15,237 bases of DNA from Paracoccaceae bacterium. GTDB lineage: Bacteria; Pseudomonadota; Alphaproteobacteria; Rhodobacterales; Rhodobacteraceae. The position numbers and the translations under genes are program-made. Numbering within the stretch: position 1 is the stretch's first letter; each line of letters opens with the position of its first letter. The notes under the pieces are model-generated. The model was not told the DNA's origin and did no database searches. It saw only the letters and a program-made list of their open reading frames with translations. Below, one piece after another: positions 1 to 6,689 of the stretch. The DNA lies in NCBI GenBank assembly GCA_003512825.1, contig DOOI01000163.1:12023-27259 (forward strand), in the 5' to 3' direction.

Positions 1-1034
1 GCCTGCCCAAACACCTTCAGCGGGATGCCCCGCCACAGCACTTGTTGCCCGGCAGTCGAATTCACCGTCACCGCCGAACGGGCCTGATTGAGCAATTCCG
101 CCAACTTGCCGCCCCGGAGGAAATGCACCCGACCAGCAACGCCCAACTCGGCGGAAAGCCGCGCAATCTCCTGCGCCAAGGGCGCGCGCCCGTCTTCCAA
201 AGGATGGGCTTTGAACACCAGATGATGATGCTTGGGCGCCCCTTCGGCGAACCCGCGCATCACGATCTCAAGGAACTCGCGCATCGAAGCAAACGGCGAA
301 TGCATACGAAAGCTGGCATCATGTTCCAACTGCAACAGCGCCAAATGATAGGGAAATCCGCCATGCCGAATGCGCCGTGTTGCGATCCGGCGCTCGATAC
401 CATGAAACGGCATCAACAGCAGATTTTTGACATGCTGGGCAAATTCTTGCCCGACGCTCTGTGCGCGATGTGGCTTGAACCCGCTGTAGGCGCGGTTCTG
501 AAACAGCACAAACCAATGATAAAGCGCGCCATAAAACACATGCTGGCGCATGTCGCCCCAGCGTGCAGGCGGCAGCACCGTATCAAGATCCTAGCGCTCC
601 AGCGCCGCAGTCATCTCTGCGACCGACATCCCCATCAGCCGCGAATGGCCGTTGGCTCCATTGCGCTCATAGGTCACCCAATAAGGCCGCAGATACCCTT
701 CTTCAAACACATGCACCTTGAGGCCGCGGGCCTTTGCTACGCGAATGGCCGTGGCATGGATCGGGCGCGTGTCCCCATAAAGCACCAGATCGGTGACAGC
801 TTTCTCGTCCAAGATCGCCGTCAGCGTCGCCTCCCATCCCGTCGCCTCGCCAGTGTAGGGGATGTACTGCGCGCGCGGCCGCCAAAACGCCCGGTCACCC
901 GCGTTAAACCCCACACGCCACGTCTGCGCTCCCGCCTGTCGCAGCATCTGCGCCAATTGCTGAAAGAACGGCCCATGTGGACCCTGAAGAAACAAAAAGA
1001 CAGGCATATTGGCGCCTTTGGGACTGGTGACCAT
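1..1034 (-). pseudogene. Capsule polysaccharide export/biosynthesis protein (KpsS-like), interrupted by an in-frame amber stop and partial at the left edge
   Basis: The frame opens at ATG 1034 and runs leftward. An internal ATG at 1007 (MPVFLFLQGPHGPFF) is the more family-like start, and both have an AAAGG ribosome site. After 147 residues from the first ATG, ending MTAALER, a TAG stop lies at 591-593. The same frame then stays open to base 1 and encodes clearly related protein: DLDTVLPPARWGDMRQH, FYGALYHWFVLFQNRAYSG, LVFKAHPLEDGRAP and TVNSTAGQQVLWRGIPLKV. These are hallmarks of the capsule synthesis family (PF05159 type), whose members act on Kdo-linked polysaccharide at the inner membrane. 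Both halves belong to one protein, so a single base change (for example TCG to TAG) explains the break. It could be a real nonsense mutation, a sequencing error, or a codon that is read through. The C-terminus lies outside the window. The family call is firm; the exact capsule role is inferred. Confidence 0.8.
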
Positions 1035-1176
1035 GGGTTTGACCTTTGTTGCCGCGTTCTATCACGCATCCCGGGGCAAAAATAAGGCGCAATCGCCGCG
1101 TGCTTGCCTTGCGCGCCTGCGCGCCTTACCTCTCTGCCCAACATCACCATCTGCAACAGCGCAAAAGGGGCCCGTT

Positions 1177-1776
1177 ATGTTCACAGGCATCATCACCGAC
1201 ATCGGCCGCATCGAAGCCATCGAAATGAAAGGCGACCTGCGCGCGCGGATCGGCACCGCCTATGACATGACCCGCGTCGATCTCGGGGCATCCATCGCCT
1301 GCGACGGCGTGTGCCTCACTGTGGTGGCAAAAGGGCAGGGCGCCGAGGCGGGGTGGTTTGACGTGGATATTTCGGCGGAAACGGTCTCAAAAACCAATCT
1401 CGACACTTGGGCGATGGGCCGGGCCGTCAATCTGGAGCGCGCGCTTCGGGTCGGCGATGAATTGGGCGGCCATATCGTTTCGGGCCATGTCGATGGCGTG
1501 GCCGAGGTTGTGGCCATGCAAGAAGATGGCGCATCCACCCGTGTCACCCTGCGCGCGCCGCAATCCTTGGCGCGCTTCATTGCCCCCAAAGGCTCGGTCG
1601 CGCTCAATGGCACCTCTCTCACGGTCAACGATGTCGCGGGCTGCGATTTCGGCATCAATTTCATTCCCCACACCAAGGCGCACACCACTTGGGGGCGCAC
1701 GCAGGTCGGGGATCGGGTCAATCTCGAAATCGACACGCTCGCCCGCTATGTCGCCCGGCTCAGCGAAAGCCTTTAA
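1177..1776 (+). CDS. ribE: Riboflavin synthase, alpha subunit
   Basis: This 199-residue protein catalyses the last step of riboflavin synthesis: dismutation of two 6,7-dimethyl-8-ribityllumazine molecules into riboflavin and the pyrimidinedione that RibB/RibH reuse. The start MFTGII is the invariant N-terminus of the family and has an AAAAGGGG ribosome site a few bases upstream. The two tandem lumazine-binding barrels are visible as an internal repeat. Residues 43-49 (DGVCLTV, with Cys46) and 65-74 match residues 143-151 (LNGTSLTVN) and the segment after them. The linker GGHIVSGHVDG lies at 97-107. Length is normal. The usual partner ribD is not seen upstream, where a divergent capsule gene sits instead. 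An FMN riboswitch was looked for in the leader and not seen. Identification is secure. Confidence 0.97.
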   Translation: MFTGIITDIGRIEAIEMKGDLRARIGTAYDMTRVDLGASIACDGVCLTVVAKGQGAEAGWFDVDISAETVSKTNLDTWAMGRAVNLERALRVGDELGGHIVSGHVDGVAEVVAMQEDGASTRVTLRAPQSLARFIAPKGSVALNGTSLTVNDVAGCDFGINFIPHTKAHTTWGRTQVGDRVNLEIDTLARYVARLSESL

Positions 1777-1814
1777 GCTTTAGCGCCCTCGCCACTTTCA
1801 CGCATGCGAATATC

Positions 1815-1843
1815 TTGTTGTGTTCGCTCCCAGCCGCTATCCT
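1815..1843 (+). promoter_or_regulatory. Possible sigma70-type promoter for the metallo-hydrolase gene
   Basis: TTGTTG at 1815-1820 and TATCCT at 1838-1843 are separated by exactly 17 bases. They sit about 50 bases before the ATG at 1894, in the gap after ribE. This suggests that the hydrolase can be transcribed apart from ribE. The call is based on consensus match only. Confidence 0.4.
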
Positions 1844-1893
1844 CGGATCAGCTGCGCCAAATTGGCCGTCAAGAATTTGTCTGGGAGGACGCT

Positions 1894-2877
1894 ATGCTCA
1901 TCAAACCAAACCGCCGCGATATCTTGCGCCTCGCGGCGATGGCCCCCGCCTTTGCGCTGCCCGCCCTTTCACTTGCCACCCCCGCCCGCGCGCAACTCGG
2001 CGCGCCCGGCATCGATAATCCCGCCCATTTCCACTTCACGATTGGCGCGGCCAAGATCACCATTCTGTCGGATGGCTTCTTTAGCATGCCCACCTCCGGC
2101 CTTGGCGTGAATGCCGATCCCAAAGAGGTGCAATCCCTTCTGGAGCAGCACTATCTCTCACCCACCGAAGGCTATTCGCATACCAATCACATGTATGTCG
2201 AATTGGGCGAGGCCAAGGTGCTTGTGGATGTGGGGTCTGGCACGCGCTGGCTCCCCACGGCGGGTCGGCTCTTGGCCAATATGGAGGCCGCAGGCATCTC
2301 GCCCGATGCGATCACCCATGTGGTCATCACCCATGCCCACCCCGATCATATCTGGGGCATCCGCGACGAATTTGACGAGGCAATCTTCCCGCAGGCGGAA
2401 TATATCATCGGCGAGACCGAGCACAGCTATTGGACCCAAGACGGCCTTGTCGACAAAGTCGCCCCCGAAGCCCAGCAATTCGTCCTCGGAGCAGTCAATT
2501 CGATCGCGGCCGAAGGCGTCGAATGGACGCTGGCCGCCGAAGGCCACGAGGTTGCCCCTGGTATCCGGCTGATTTCCACTCCGGGCCACACGCCGGGTCA
2601 TATGAGCCTAGTGGTCGAGTCGGAGGGAAAACAAGTCATGGCCCTTGGCGATTCGATGAGCCACGCCGTGCTTAATTTCGCGCATCCCGAATGGTTTAAC
2701 GGCTTTGACAGTGACGGCGCACAAACCGTCGCCACCCGCCAAAGCCTGCTCGACATGGCCGCCGCAGACAAAATTGCCGTGCTGGGTTACCATTTTCCCT
2801 TCCCGGGCGTAGGCCATGTGCTCAAAGCAGGCGAGACATATGAATTCCTGCCCGCACTCTGGCAATTCCAAGGCTAA
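1894..2877 (+). CDS. Tat-exported MBL-fold metallo-hydrolase
   Basis: A 327-residue metallo-beta-lactamase-fold enzyme, probably periplasmic. The start at 1894 is chosen for its GGGAGG ribosome site. It also places a twin-arginine signal at the N-terminus: NRRDILRLA at residues 6-14, a hydrophobic Ala/Leu stretch, and a likely cut after ARA (about residue 33). Metal ligands are clear: THAHPDH at 146-152, the GHTPGH motif at 231-236, GDS with Asp253, and a C-terminal GYH with His300. This is the pattern of the glyoxalase II/lactonase/phosphodiesterase superfamily. The substrate cannot be told from sequence; homologous secreted hydrolases are usually annotated only as MBL-fold. It sits between ribE and ribB on the same strand but nothing links it mechanistically to riboflavin. 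A longer in-frame start at 1804 would bury the Tat signal and is unlikely. Confidence 0.9.
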   Translation: MLIKPNRRDILRLAAMAPAFALPALSLATPARAQLGAPGIDNPAHFHFTIGAAKITILSDGFFSMPTSGLGVNADPKEVQSLLEQHYLSPTEGYSHTNHMYVELGEAKVLVDVGSGTRWLPTAGRLLANMEAAGISPDAITHVVITHAHPDHIWGIRDEFDEAIFPQAEYIIGETEHSYWTQDGLVDKVAPEAQQFVLGAVNSIAAEGVEWTLAAEGHEVAPGIRLISTPGHTPGHMSLVVESEGKQVMALGDSMSHAVLNFAHPEWFNGFDSDGAQTVATRQSLLDMAAADKIAVLGYHFPFPGVGHVLKAGETYEFLPALWQFQG

Positions 2878-2985
2878 CTTTCAAAATCTCACATCGCCCC
2901 GGCGCAGCCCCTTTGCGTCGTGGCGTTCCTCTGGTCTTGATCCCCGGCATGCGCTATCTCGCAAACAGAACTCGCGAGGAAAATC

Positions 2986-4119
2986 ATGTCCGACAGCCTG
3001 CCATACGAAAAACCCGGCCCCGTCGAGGGCAGCTATTCCGATGCCATCTCTCCGATTGAAGAGATCATCGATGACGCGCGCAATGGCCGGATGTTCATCC
3101 TCGTCGATCATGAAGATCGCGAAAACGAAGGCGATCTGGTGATCCCGGCTCAAATGGCCACCCCCGCTGCGATCAATTTCATGGCGATGCACGGGCGTGG
3201 CTTGATTTGCCTCTCGATGACCTCCAAACGCGTCGAGCAATTGGGTCTGCCCTTGATGGCATCGCAAAACTCCTCGCGCCACGAGACCGCCTTCACCGTC
3301 TCCATCGAAGCGCGCGAAGGTGTCTCGACCGGGATTTCGGCCCATGACCGCGCCCTGACCATCGCCGTGGCCATCGATGCCGCCAAAGGCCCTGCCGATA
3401 TTGCCACCCCCGGCCATGTCTTCCCGCTGCGAGCCCGCGACGGCGGCGTTTTGGTGCGCGCAGGCCATACCGAAGCCGCAGTGGACGTGTCGCGGCTTGC
3501 CGGGCTGAACCCCTCGGGCGTGATCTGCGAAATCATGAATGAAGACGGCTCGATGGCGCGTTTGCCCGACCTGATCGCATTCGCGCAAAAGCACGTGCTG
3601 AAAATCGGCACCATCTCCGATCTGATCTCCTACCGCCGCCGCAACGACAACCTCGTCAAGGTTGCGCGCGAAGAGCGGGTCGTTTCGGAATTTGGCGGCG
3701 AATGGACCCTGAAAGTCTATACCGACGAAACCATGGGCGCCGAACATCTCGTCTTGATCAAGGGCGATATCTCTGGCCCCGAACCTGTGCTCGTGCGGAT
3801 GCATGCGCTTGATCCGCTCAAGGATTTTGCGGGTCTCGGTCCCAAGGGGCGCGCTTTTGAATATACCAATTCGATGATGCAAATCGCCGCCGAAGGGCGC
3901 GGCGTTGCCGTGTTGCTGCGCGACACCCAGATGAAGCTCGTCCAACCCCATGAAATCAGCCCCCAAACGCTGCGCCAATACGGCTTGGGCGCGCAAATCC
4001 TATCGTCTTTGGGCCTCAAGCGTATAGAATTGCTCACCAATTCTCCCCAGCCCAAAGTGGTCGGGCTCGATGCCTATGGTCTGGAAATCACCGGCACGCG
4101 CCGGATCAACGCGGAGTAA
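2986..4119 (+). CDS. ribB: 3,4-dihydroxy-2-butanone-4-phosphate synthase fused to a degenerate GTP cyclohydrolase II-like domain
   Basis: A 377-residue RibBA-architecture protein. The N-terminal DHBP synthase domain (about 20-218) turns ribulose 5-phosphate into the four-carbon unit for lumazine. It keeps the acidic metal-binding loop DHEDRENEGD (41-50), the segment FTVSIEAREGVSTGISAHDR (103-122), TPGHVFPLRA and RAGHTEAAVD, so it should be active. The C-terminal part (about 235-372) aligns with GTP cyclohydrolase II through VLIKGDISGPEPVLVRMHA and YGLGAQILSSLGLKRIELLTN. It lacks the three zinc cysteines expected right after the VRMH-type segment and the EGRGIG motif; the only cysteines in the protein are 75 and 181, both in RibB. 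It therefore resembles the RibBX-type proteins known from other proteobacteria. The ATG follows an AGGAAAA ribosome site. ribH starts four bases after the stop. Confidence 0.95.
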   Translation: MSDSLPYEKPGPVEGSYSDAISPIEEIIDDARNGRMFILVDHEDRENEGDLVIPAQMATPAAINFMAMHGRGLICLSMTSKRVEQLGLPLMASQNSSRHETAFTVSIEAREGVSTGISAHDRALTIAVAIDAAKGPADIATPGHVFPLRARDGGVLVRAGHTEAAVDVSRLAGLNPSGVICEIMNEDGSMARLPDLIAFAQKHVLKIGTISDLISYRRRNDNLVKVAREERVVSEFGGEWTLKVYTDETMGAEHLVLIKGDISGPEPVLVRMHALDPLKDFAGLGPKGRAFEYTNSMMQIAAEGRGVAVLLRDTQMKLVQPHEISPQTLRQYGLGAQILSSLGLKRIELLTNSPQPKVVGLDAYGLEITGTRRINAE

Positions 4120-4123
4120 TCCC

Positions 4124-4675
4124 ATGGCTGGCCATGAAACACACTATATTCTCCCGCGCCCCAGCTTCGAGCGCCCGGTCAAGCTGCTGATTGTCGTGGC
4201 CCCTTACTACAAAGACATCGCCGATGATCTGGTCGCGGGTGCCAAAGCCGAGATCGAGGCCGTGGGCGGGCGTTGGGACCTGATCGAAGTGCCCGGCGCG
4301 CTGGAAATCCCCACAGCCATCGGCATCGCGGAACGGATGGCCAATTTCGACGGCTATGTCGCCTTGGGCTGCATCATTCGCGGCGAAACCACGCATTACG
4401 ATACCGTTTGCAACGACTCGAGCCGCGGCCTGACCATGCTTGGCCTGCAAGGCCTGTGCATCGGCAACGGCATTCTGACGGTGGAAAATCGCAAACAAGC
4501 CGAAGTGCGCGCCGATACAAAAGATCAAAACAAGGGGGGCGGGGCTGCGGCTGCGGCCTTGCATCTTATCGCACTTGCTCGTAAGTGGGGCGCCGCTCGC
4601 AAGGGGGTAGGGTTTGTTCCTGCCGCCGATGACTACCGGATCGCGGGCCAACCGAAGGACACCCCCACGGCATGA
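4124..4675 (+). CDS. ribH: 6,7-dimethyl-8-ribityllumazine synthase
   Basis: A 183-residue lumazine synthase that condenses the RibB product with the ribitylamino-pyrimidinedione to give the substrate of RibE; members form pentamers or icosahedral shells in the cytoplasm. Family motifs seen are VVAPYYKDIADDL (24-36), VPGALEIP (56-63), GCIIRGETTHYDTVCND (82-98) with the catalytic-type His91, and a TVENRKQAEVRA stretch before an Ala-rich helix. The protein has about 15 more residues than short forms at each end, including a Pro-rich tail. It starts four bases after ribB with GCGGAG upstream, and its TGA overlaps the ATG of nusB (ATGA). The three genes are therefore almost surely one operon. Identification is secure. 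Confidence 0.97.
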   Translation: MAGHETHYILPRPSFERPVKLLIVVAPYYKDIADDLVAGAKAEIEAVGGRWDLIEVPGALEIPTAIGIAERMANFDGYVALGCIIRGETTHYDTVCNDSSRGLTMLGLQGLCIGNGILTVENRKQAEVRADTKDQNKGGGAAAAALHLIALARKWGAARKGVGFVPAADDYRIAGQPKDTPTA

Positions 4676-5154
4676 CCGACCGCACCGAGGCGCCTTCGGG
4701 CAATATGAAACGACGGATGCGCTCCGCCACCCGGCTCTATGCAGTGCAGGCGCTGTTCCAGATGGAACAGTCCGGGCAAGCGCATGACCGGGTCCGCCGC
4801 GAATTCCTCGACCATCGCTTCGGCGCCACGCTGGAAGGCGAGGAAATGCTCGACGGCGATGTGGAACTGTTTCACGACATTCTCGAGCAAGCGGTGAACT
4901 GGCAGGCCAAGATCGACCAACAAACCGACCGCGCTTTGGTGGCCAAATGGCCCATTGGCCGCATCGACCCCACTCTGCGCGCGCTGTTCCGCGCCGCCGG
5001 AGCCGAGTTCGTGCTCAAGGCGGCACCGCCCAAGGTGGTGATCAGCGAATATGTTGACGTCGCCCGCGCCTTTTTTCCGGATAGCAAAGAGCCCAGCTTT
5101 GTGAATGCCGTGCTCGACCATATGGCCCGCGAAGCACTCCCCGAAGCCTTTTGA
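4672..5154 (+). CDS. nusB: Transcription antitermination factor NusB
   Basis: A 160-residue all-helical RNA-binding protein of the rRNA antitermination complex; with NusE (S10) it binds the boxA RNA of rRNA leaders. Recognised by the N-terminal helix RSATRLYAVQALFQME (17-32), KWPIGRIDPTLRALFRAAGAEF in the centre, then PPKVVISEYVDVARAFF and the C-terminal SFVNAVLDHMARE (about 141-153). The start overlaps the end of ribH by four bases, so translational coupling is likely. The ribH-nusB pairing is common across bacteria. A GC-rich imperfect hairpin at 5186-5211 lies 30 bases after the stop but has no T-run. Confidence 0.96.
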   Translation: MTDRTEAPSGNMKRRMRSATRLYAVQALFQMEQSGQAHDRVRREFLDHRFGATLEGEEMLDGDVELFHDILEQAVNWQAKIDQQTDRALVAKWPIGRIDPTLRALFRAAGAEFVLKAAPPKVVISEYVDVARAFFPDSKEPSFVNAVLDHMAREALPEAF

Positions 5155-5275
5155 CGCAATCGGGCGGGGCACGCCGCTCATAGCGCGCGGCCCCCTTTGC
5201 CGGGGCCCGCGAGACTGCTCACATAGAATGACACAAAGCCGCAGGCCAAACCTCGCTTATAGCGTGTCAGAGGGC

Positions 5276-5303
5276 TTGCCCTTTTGAGGCACCCCGGTAG
5301 GCT
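5276..5303 (+). promoter_or_regulatory. Possible promoter of the small membrane protein gene
   Basis: TTGCCC at 5276-5281 and TAGGCT at 5298-5303 have a 16-base spacer. They end about 35 bases before the ATG at 5339. The rest of the gap 5155-5275 shows only the GC-rich hairpin at 5186-5211. Confidence 0.35.
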
Positions 5304-5338
5304 CACGACAGGATCCACTCTTTCAAAGGGGCCATCTC

Positions 5339-5677
5339 ATGCCAAAACTCGTGCGACTCTATATTGTAAACGTGGCCATCGGCTTCGGTATTGCGGCGGC
5401 ATTCGTCGGCATGCTGCTTTGGTTTAATGTCGCGAACCTTTGGCATCTGGTCAGCCATTCTGACATGGGGTGGTTGGCCGTGGTCATCCTCTGGGTCGCC
5501 AATGGGATCGTGTTCGCCGGGGTTCAATTTGCCATTGCCGTCATGGGCATGGGCGAGGATGACGACGAGGGGCCGCGCGGCGGGAAACGTCAGCACACCG
5601 CACCGCAGCCCATTCGCGTCGAGGCGCTCGCGCCGCGGCACCGGGGCGCACCGCGCTCAGGGCGCTCAGGGCGCTAA
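5339..5677 (+). CDS. Small two-helix membrane protein of unknown function
   Basis: A 112-residue protein I do not recognise as a named family. Two hydrophobic segments are clear: about residues 8-29 (YIVNVAIGFGIAAAFVGMLL) and 44-69 (WLAVVILWVANGIVFAGVQF). They are followed by an acidic patch MGEDDDEGP and a basic, low-complexity tail rich in Arg, Gly and Pro, ending RSGRSGR. The topology suggests an inner-membrane protein with a charged cytoplasmic tail. The start has a good AAAGGGG ribosome site seven bases upstream. The tail is encoded partly by a short tandem repeat (GCGCTCAGG units near 5652-5675). It lies between nusB and the 6S RNA locus; that context gives no function. Confidence 0.8.
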   Translation: MPKLVRLYIVNVAIGFGIAAAFVGMLLWFNVANLWHLVSHSDMGWLAVVILWVANGIVFAGVQFAIAVMGMGEDDDEGPRGGKRQHTAPQPIRVEALAPRHRGAPRSGRSGR

Positions 5678-5691
5678 GCTTTTCGATCTAG

Positions 5692-5858
5692 GAAAGTGGC
5701 GGGCCCGCAGCGGCCGTGGGGTGAATGATTCCCGAGGACCTGTGTGTACAGGTGGGCACCAGATATTCAGACCAGAGCCTGAACAGAGCCAGCTCCCTCG
5801 GAGATGCTTAAGGCCACCGGAATGTCACCGTTTCACGCGAAGAGCCGCACCCGCCGAT
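5692..5858 (+). ncRNA. ssrS: 6S RNA (SsrS), regulator of RNA polymerase
   Basis: This gene-free stretch folds as a long rod with a large central bubble, the shape of 6S RNA, which mimics an open promoter and binds the housekeeping sigma holoenzyme. The closing stem is GGCGGG (5698-5703) with CCCGCC (5850-5855), GCGGC (5710-5714) with GCCGC (5844-5848), CGTG with CACG (5834-5837), and GGTGA (5720-5724) with TCACC (5825-5829). Beyond the bubble, CCGAGG (5732-5737) pairs with CCTCGG (5796-5801). Two hairpins cap the top: ACCTGT/ACAGGT at 5738-5753 and TTCAG/CTGAA at 5766-5783. The 3' side of the bubble, CTCGGAGATGCTTAAGG, resembles the E. coli 6S segment at the same place. The ends are approximate. 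No clear promoter or T-rich terminator was found. The strand is inferred from this bubble match. Confidence 0.8.
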
Positions 5859-5926
5859 CCCATAGGTAGGCGCGCGCAGGCGGCGTGGCAAGTGGGGGGC
5901 GGGGTATTCCCCTAGGCTTGTGTCAT

Positions 5927-5941
5927 GTTCCCTTTTCGTTC
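5927..5941 (+). promoter_or_regulatory. LexA (SOS) box of the alphaproteobacterial type
   Basis: GTTC-CCTTTTC-GTTC is an exact GTTC-N7-GTTC match, the LexA operator described for alphaproteobacteria. It ends 11 bases before the ATG at 5953 and lies just downstream of a possible -10 element TAGGCT (5913-5918). Bound LexA would block initiation or early elongation of the mmcB-like gene, which fits that gene's DNA-repair role. Confidence 0.8.
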
Positions 5942-5952
5942 ATGGTGGCGCC

Positions 5953-6411
5953 ATGACTGATCCCGGTGTTTCTTCATTGCTCCCCGGCCAGCGTTTGCAG
6001 CGCGGGGTCAGCCGCGCCTTGGCGGGCTTGGGATTTGCTTGCGTTGAGGAAGTAGTGCCCACGCCGGGGTTGCGCGTTGACGTGATGGCGCTCTCTGCCA
6101 AAGGCGAGATTTGGGTGGTGGAATGCAAGTCCTCGCTGGCGGATTTTCGCAGCGACAGCAAATGGCAGGGCTATCTGCCATGGTGTGATCGGTTTTTTTG
6201 GGCCGTTGCGCCCAGCTTTCCCAAAGACGTTCTGCCCGAGGGCAGCGGCCTCATTCTAGCAGATGCCTATGGCGCGGAAATTCTGCGACAAGCCCCGCTG
6301 GCGCCTGTGTCGGCGGCGCGGCGGCGGGCCTTGACGCTGCGCTTCGCGCATCATGCCGCGCGCCGTTTGCAAAGCGCGCGCGATCCCGCTGCGGGTTTGG
6401 GCGGCGATTAG
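5953..6411 (+). CDS. mmcB: MmcB-family DNA repair protein (PD-(D/E)XK nuclease-like)
   Basis: A 152-residue protein of the MmcB (DUF1052-type) family, named for damage-inducible genes in Caulobacter. The core GLRVDVMALSAKGEIWVVECK (39-59) carries the spaced Asp43, Glu57 and Lys59 of a PD-(D/E)XK nuclease fold. It is followed by SSLADFRSDSKWQGYLPWCD and FFWAVAPSFP, where such enzymes place the rest of the active-site sheet. The tail is Arg/Ala-rich. The start at ATG 5953 is preferred over an in-frame GTG at 5920 because the SOS box at 5927-5941 lies between them and should be in the control region; the ribosome site is weak. The substrate is unknown. It converges with the next gene, with seven bases between stops. 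Confidence 0.85.
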   Translation: MTDPGVSSLLPGQRLQRGVSRALAGLGFACVEEVVPTPGLRVDVMALSAKGEIWVVECKSSLADFRSDSKWQGYLPWCDRFFWAVAPSFPKDVLPEGSGLILADAYGAEILRQAPLAPVSAARRRALTLRFAHHAARRLQSARDPAAGLGGD

Positions 6412-6418
6412 CCCCCGA

Positions 6419-6610
6419 TCAGCGCCCGGATACGGCGCGCGCCGCCTGTGCAGCGGCCATGATTTCTTCAGCGATTTCTTCGGCTTCTTCTGGCTCGAAA
6501 TCCATCGGGACTTCGATCCCTTGCGCCTCGATAAACAGACGGACCATGCCGCGATCGGTGGGGCCGATTTGCAGGTTGGCTTCGACGTCGCGTTCGCTGT
6601 TGATCCCCAT
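6419..6610 (-). CDS. Small conserved acidic protein (DUF6324-like)
   Basis: A 63-residue soluble protein matching what I know as a Rhodobacterales-restricted family of unknown function. It begins MGINSERDVEANLQIGPTDRG. A short beta-type stretch follows (MVRLFIEAQGIEVPMDF), then a strongly acidic helix EPEEAEEIAEEIMAAAQAAR. An AGGAGGG ribosome site precedes the ATG, which argues that this short frame is truly translated. It lies tail-to-tail with mmcB and head-to-head with the GNAT gene. The function cannot be told from sequence. Confidence 0.8.
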   Translation of the reverse strand: MGINSERDVEANLQIGPTDRGMVRLFIEAQGIEVPMDFEPEEAEEIAEEIMAAAQAARAVSGR

Positions 6611-6689
6611 CGGACCCTCCTGATTTTGCAGGCATTTGGCTAGCCTGTTCCCCCTTGCTTGGCAAGAGGAGGCGCGGCAGGGTGTGTCT

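Noticed and set aside
42..1085. Long plus-strand open frame of 347 codons opposite the capsule gene
   Set aside because: The product is rich in Arg, His, Pro and Gln with no family resemblance. The minus strand encodes clear capsule-family protein over the whole stretch, so this is a GC-rich antisense shadow.
1035..1176. Possible FMN riboswitch before ribE, and likewise at 2878-2985 before ribB
   Set aside because: Neither leader contains the conserved FMN-aptamer blocks or a multi-helix junction that I could recognise, and both are short.
2881..3996. 371-codon minus-strand frame opposite ribB
   Set aside because: Antisense shadow of a well-conserved gene; His/Gly/Arg-rich composition and no recognisable domain.
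5186..5211. GC-rich hairpin after nusB as an intrinsic terminator
   Set aside because: The stem CGCGGCCCC/GGGGCCCGCG needs a bulge and no T-run follows on either strand. Kept only as a note.
5920..5952. Upstream GTG start extending the mmcB-like protein by 11 residues
   Set aside because: It would place the SOS operator inside the coding region and has no better ribosome site; the ATG at 5953 is preferred.
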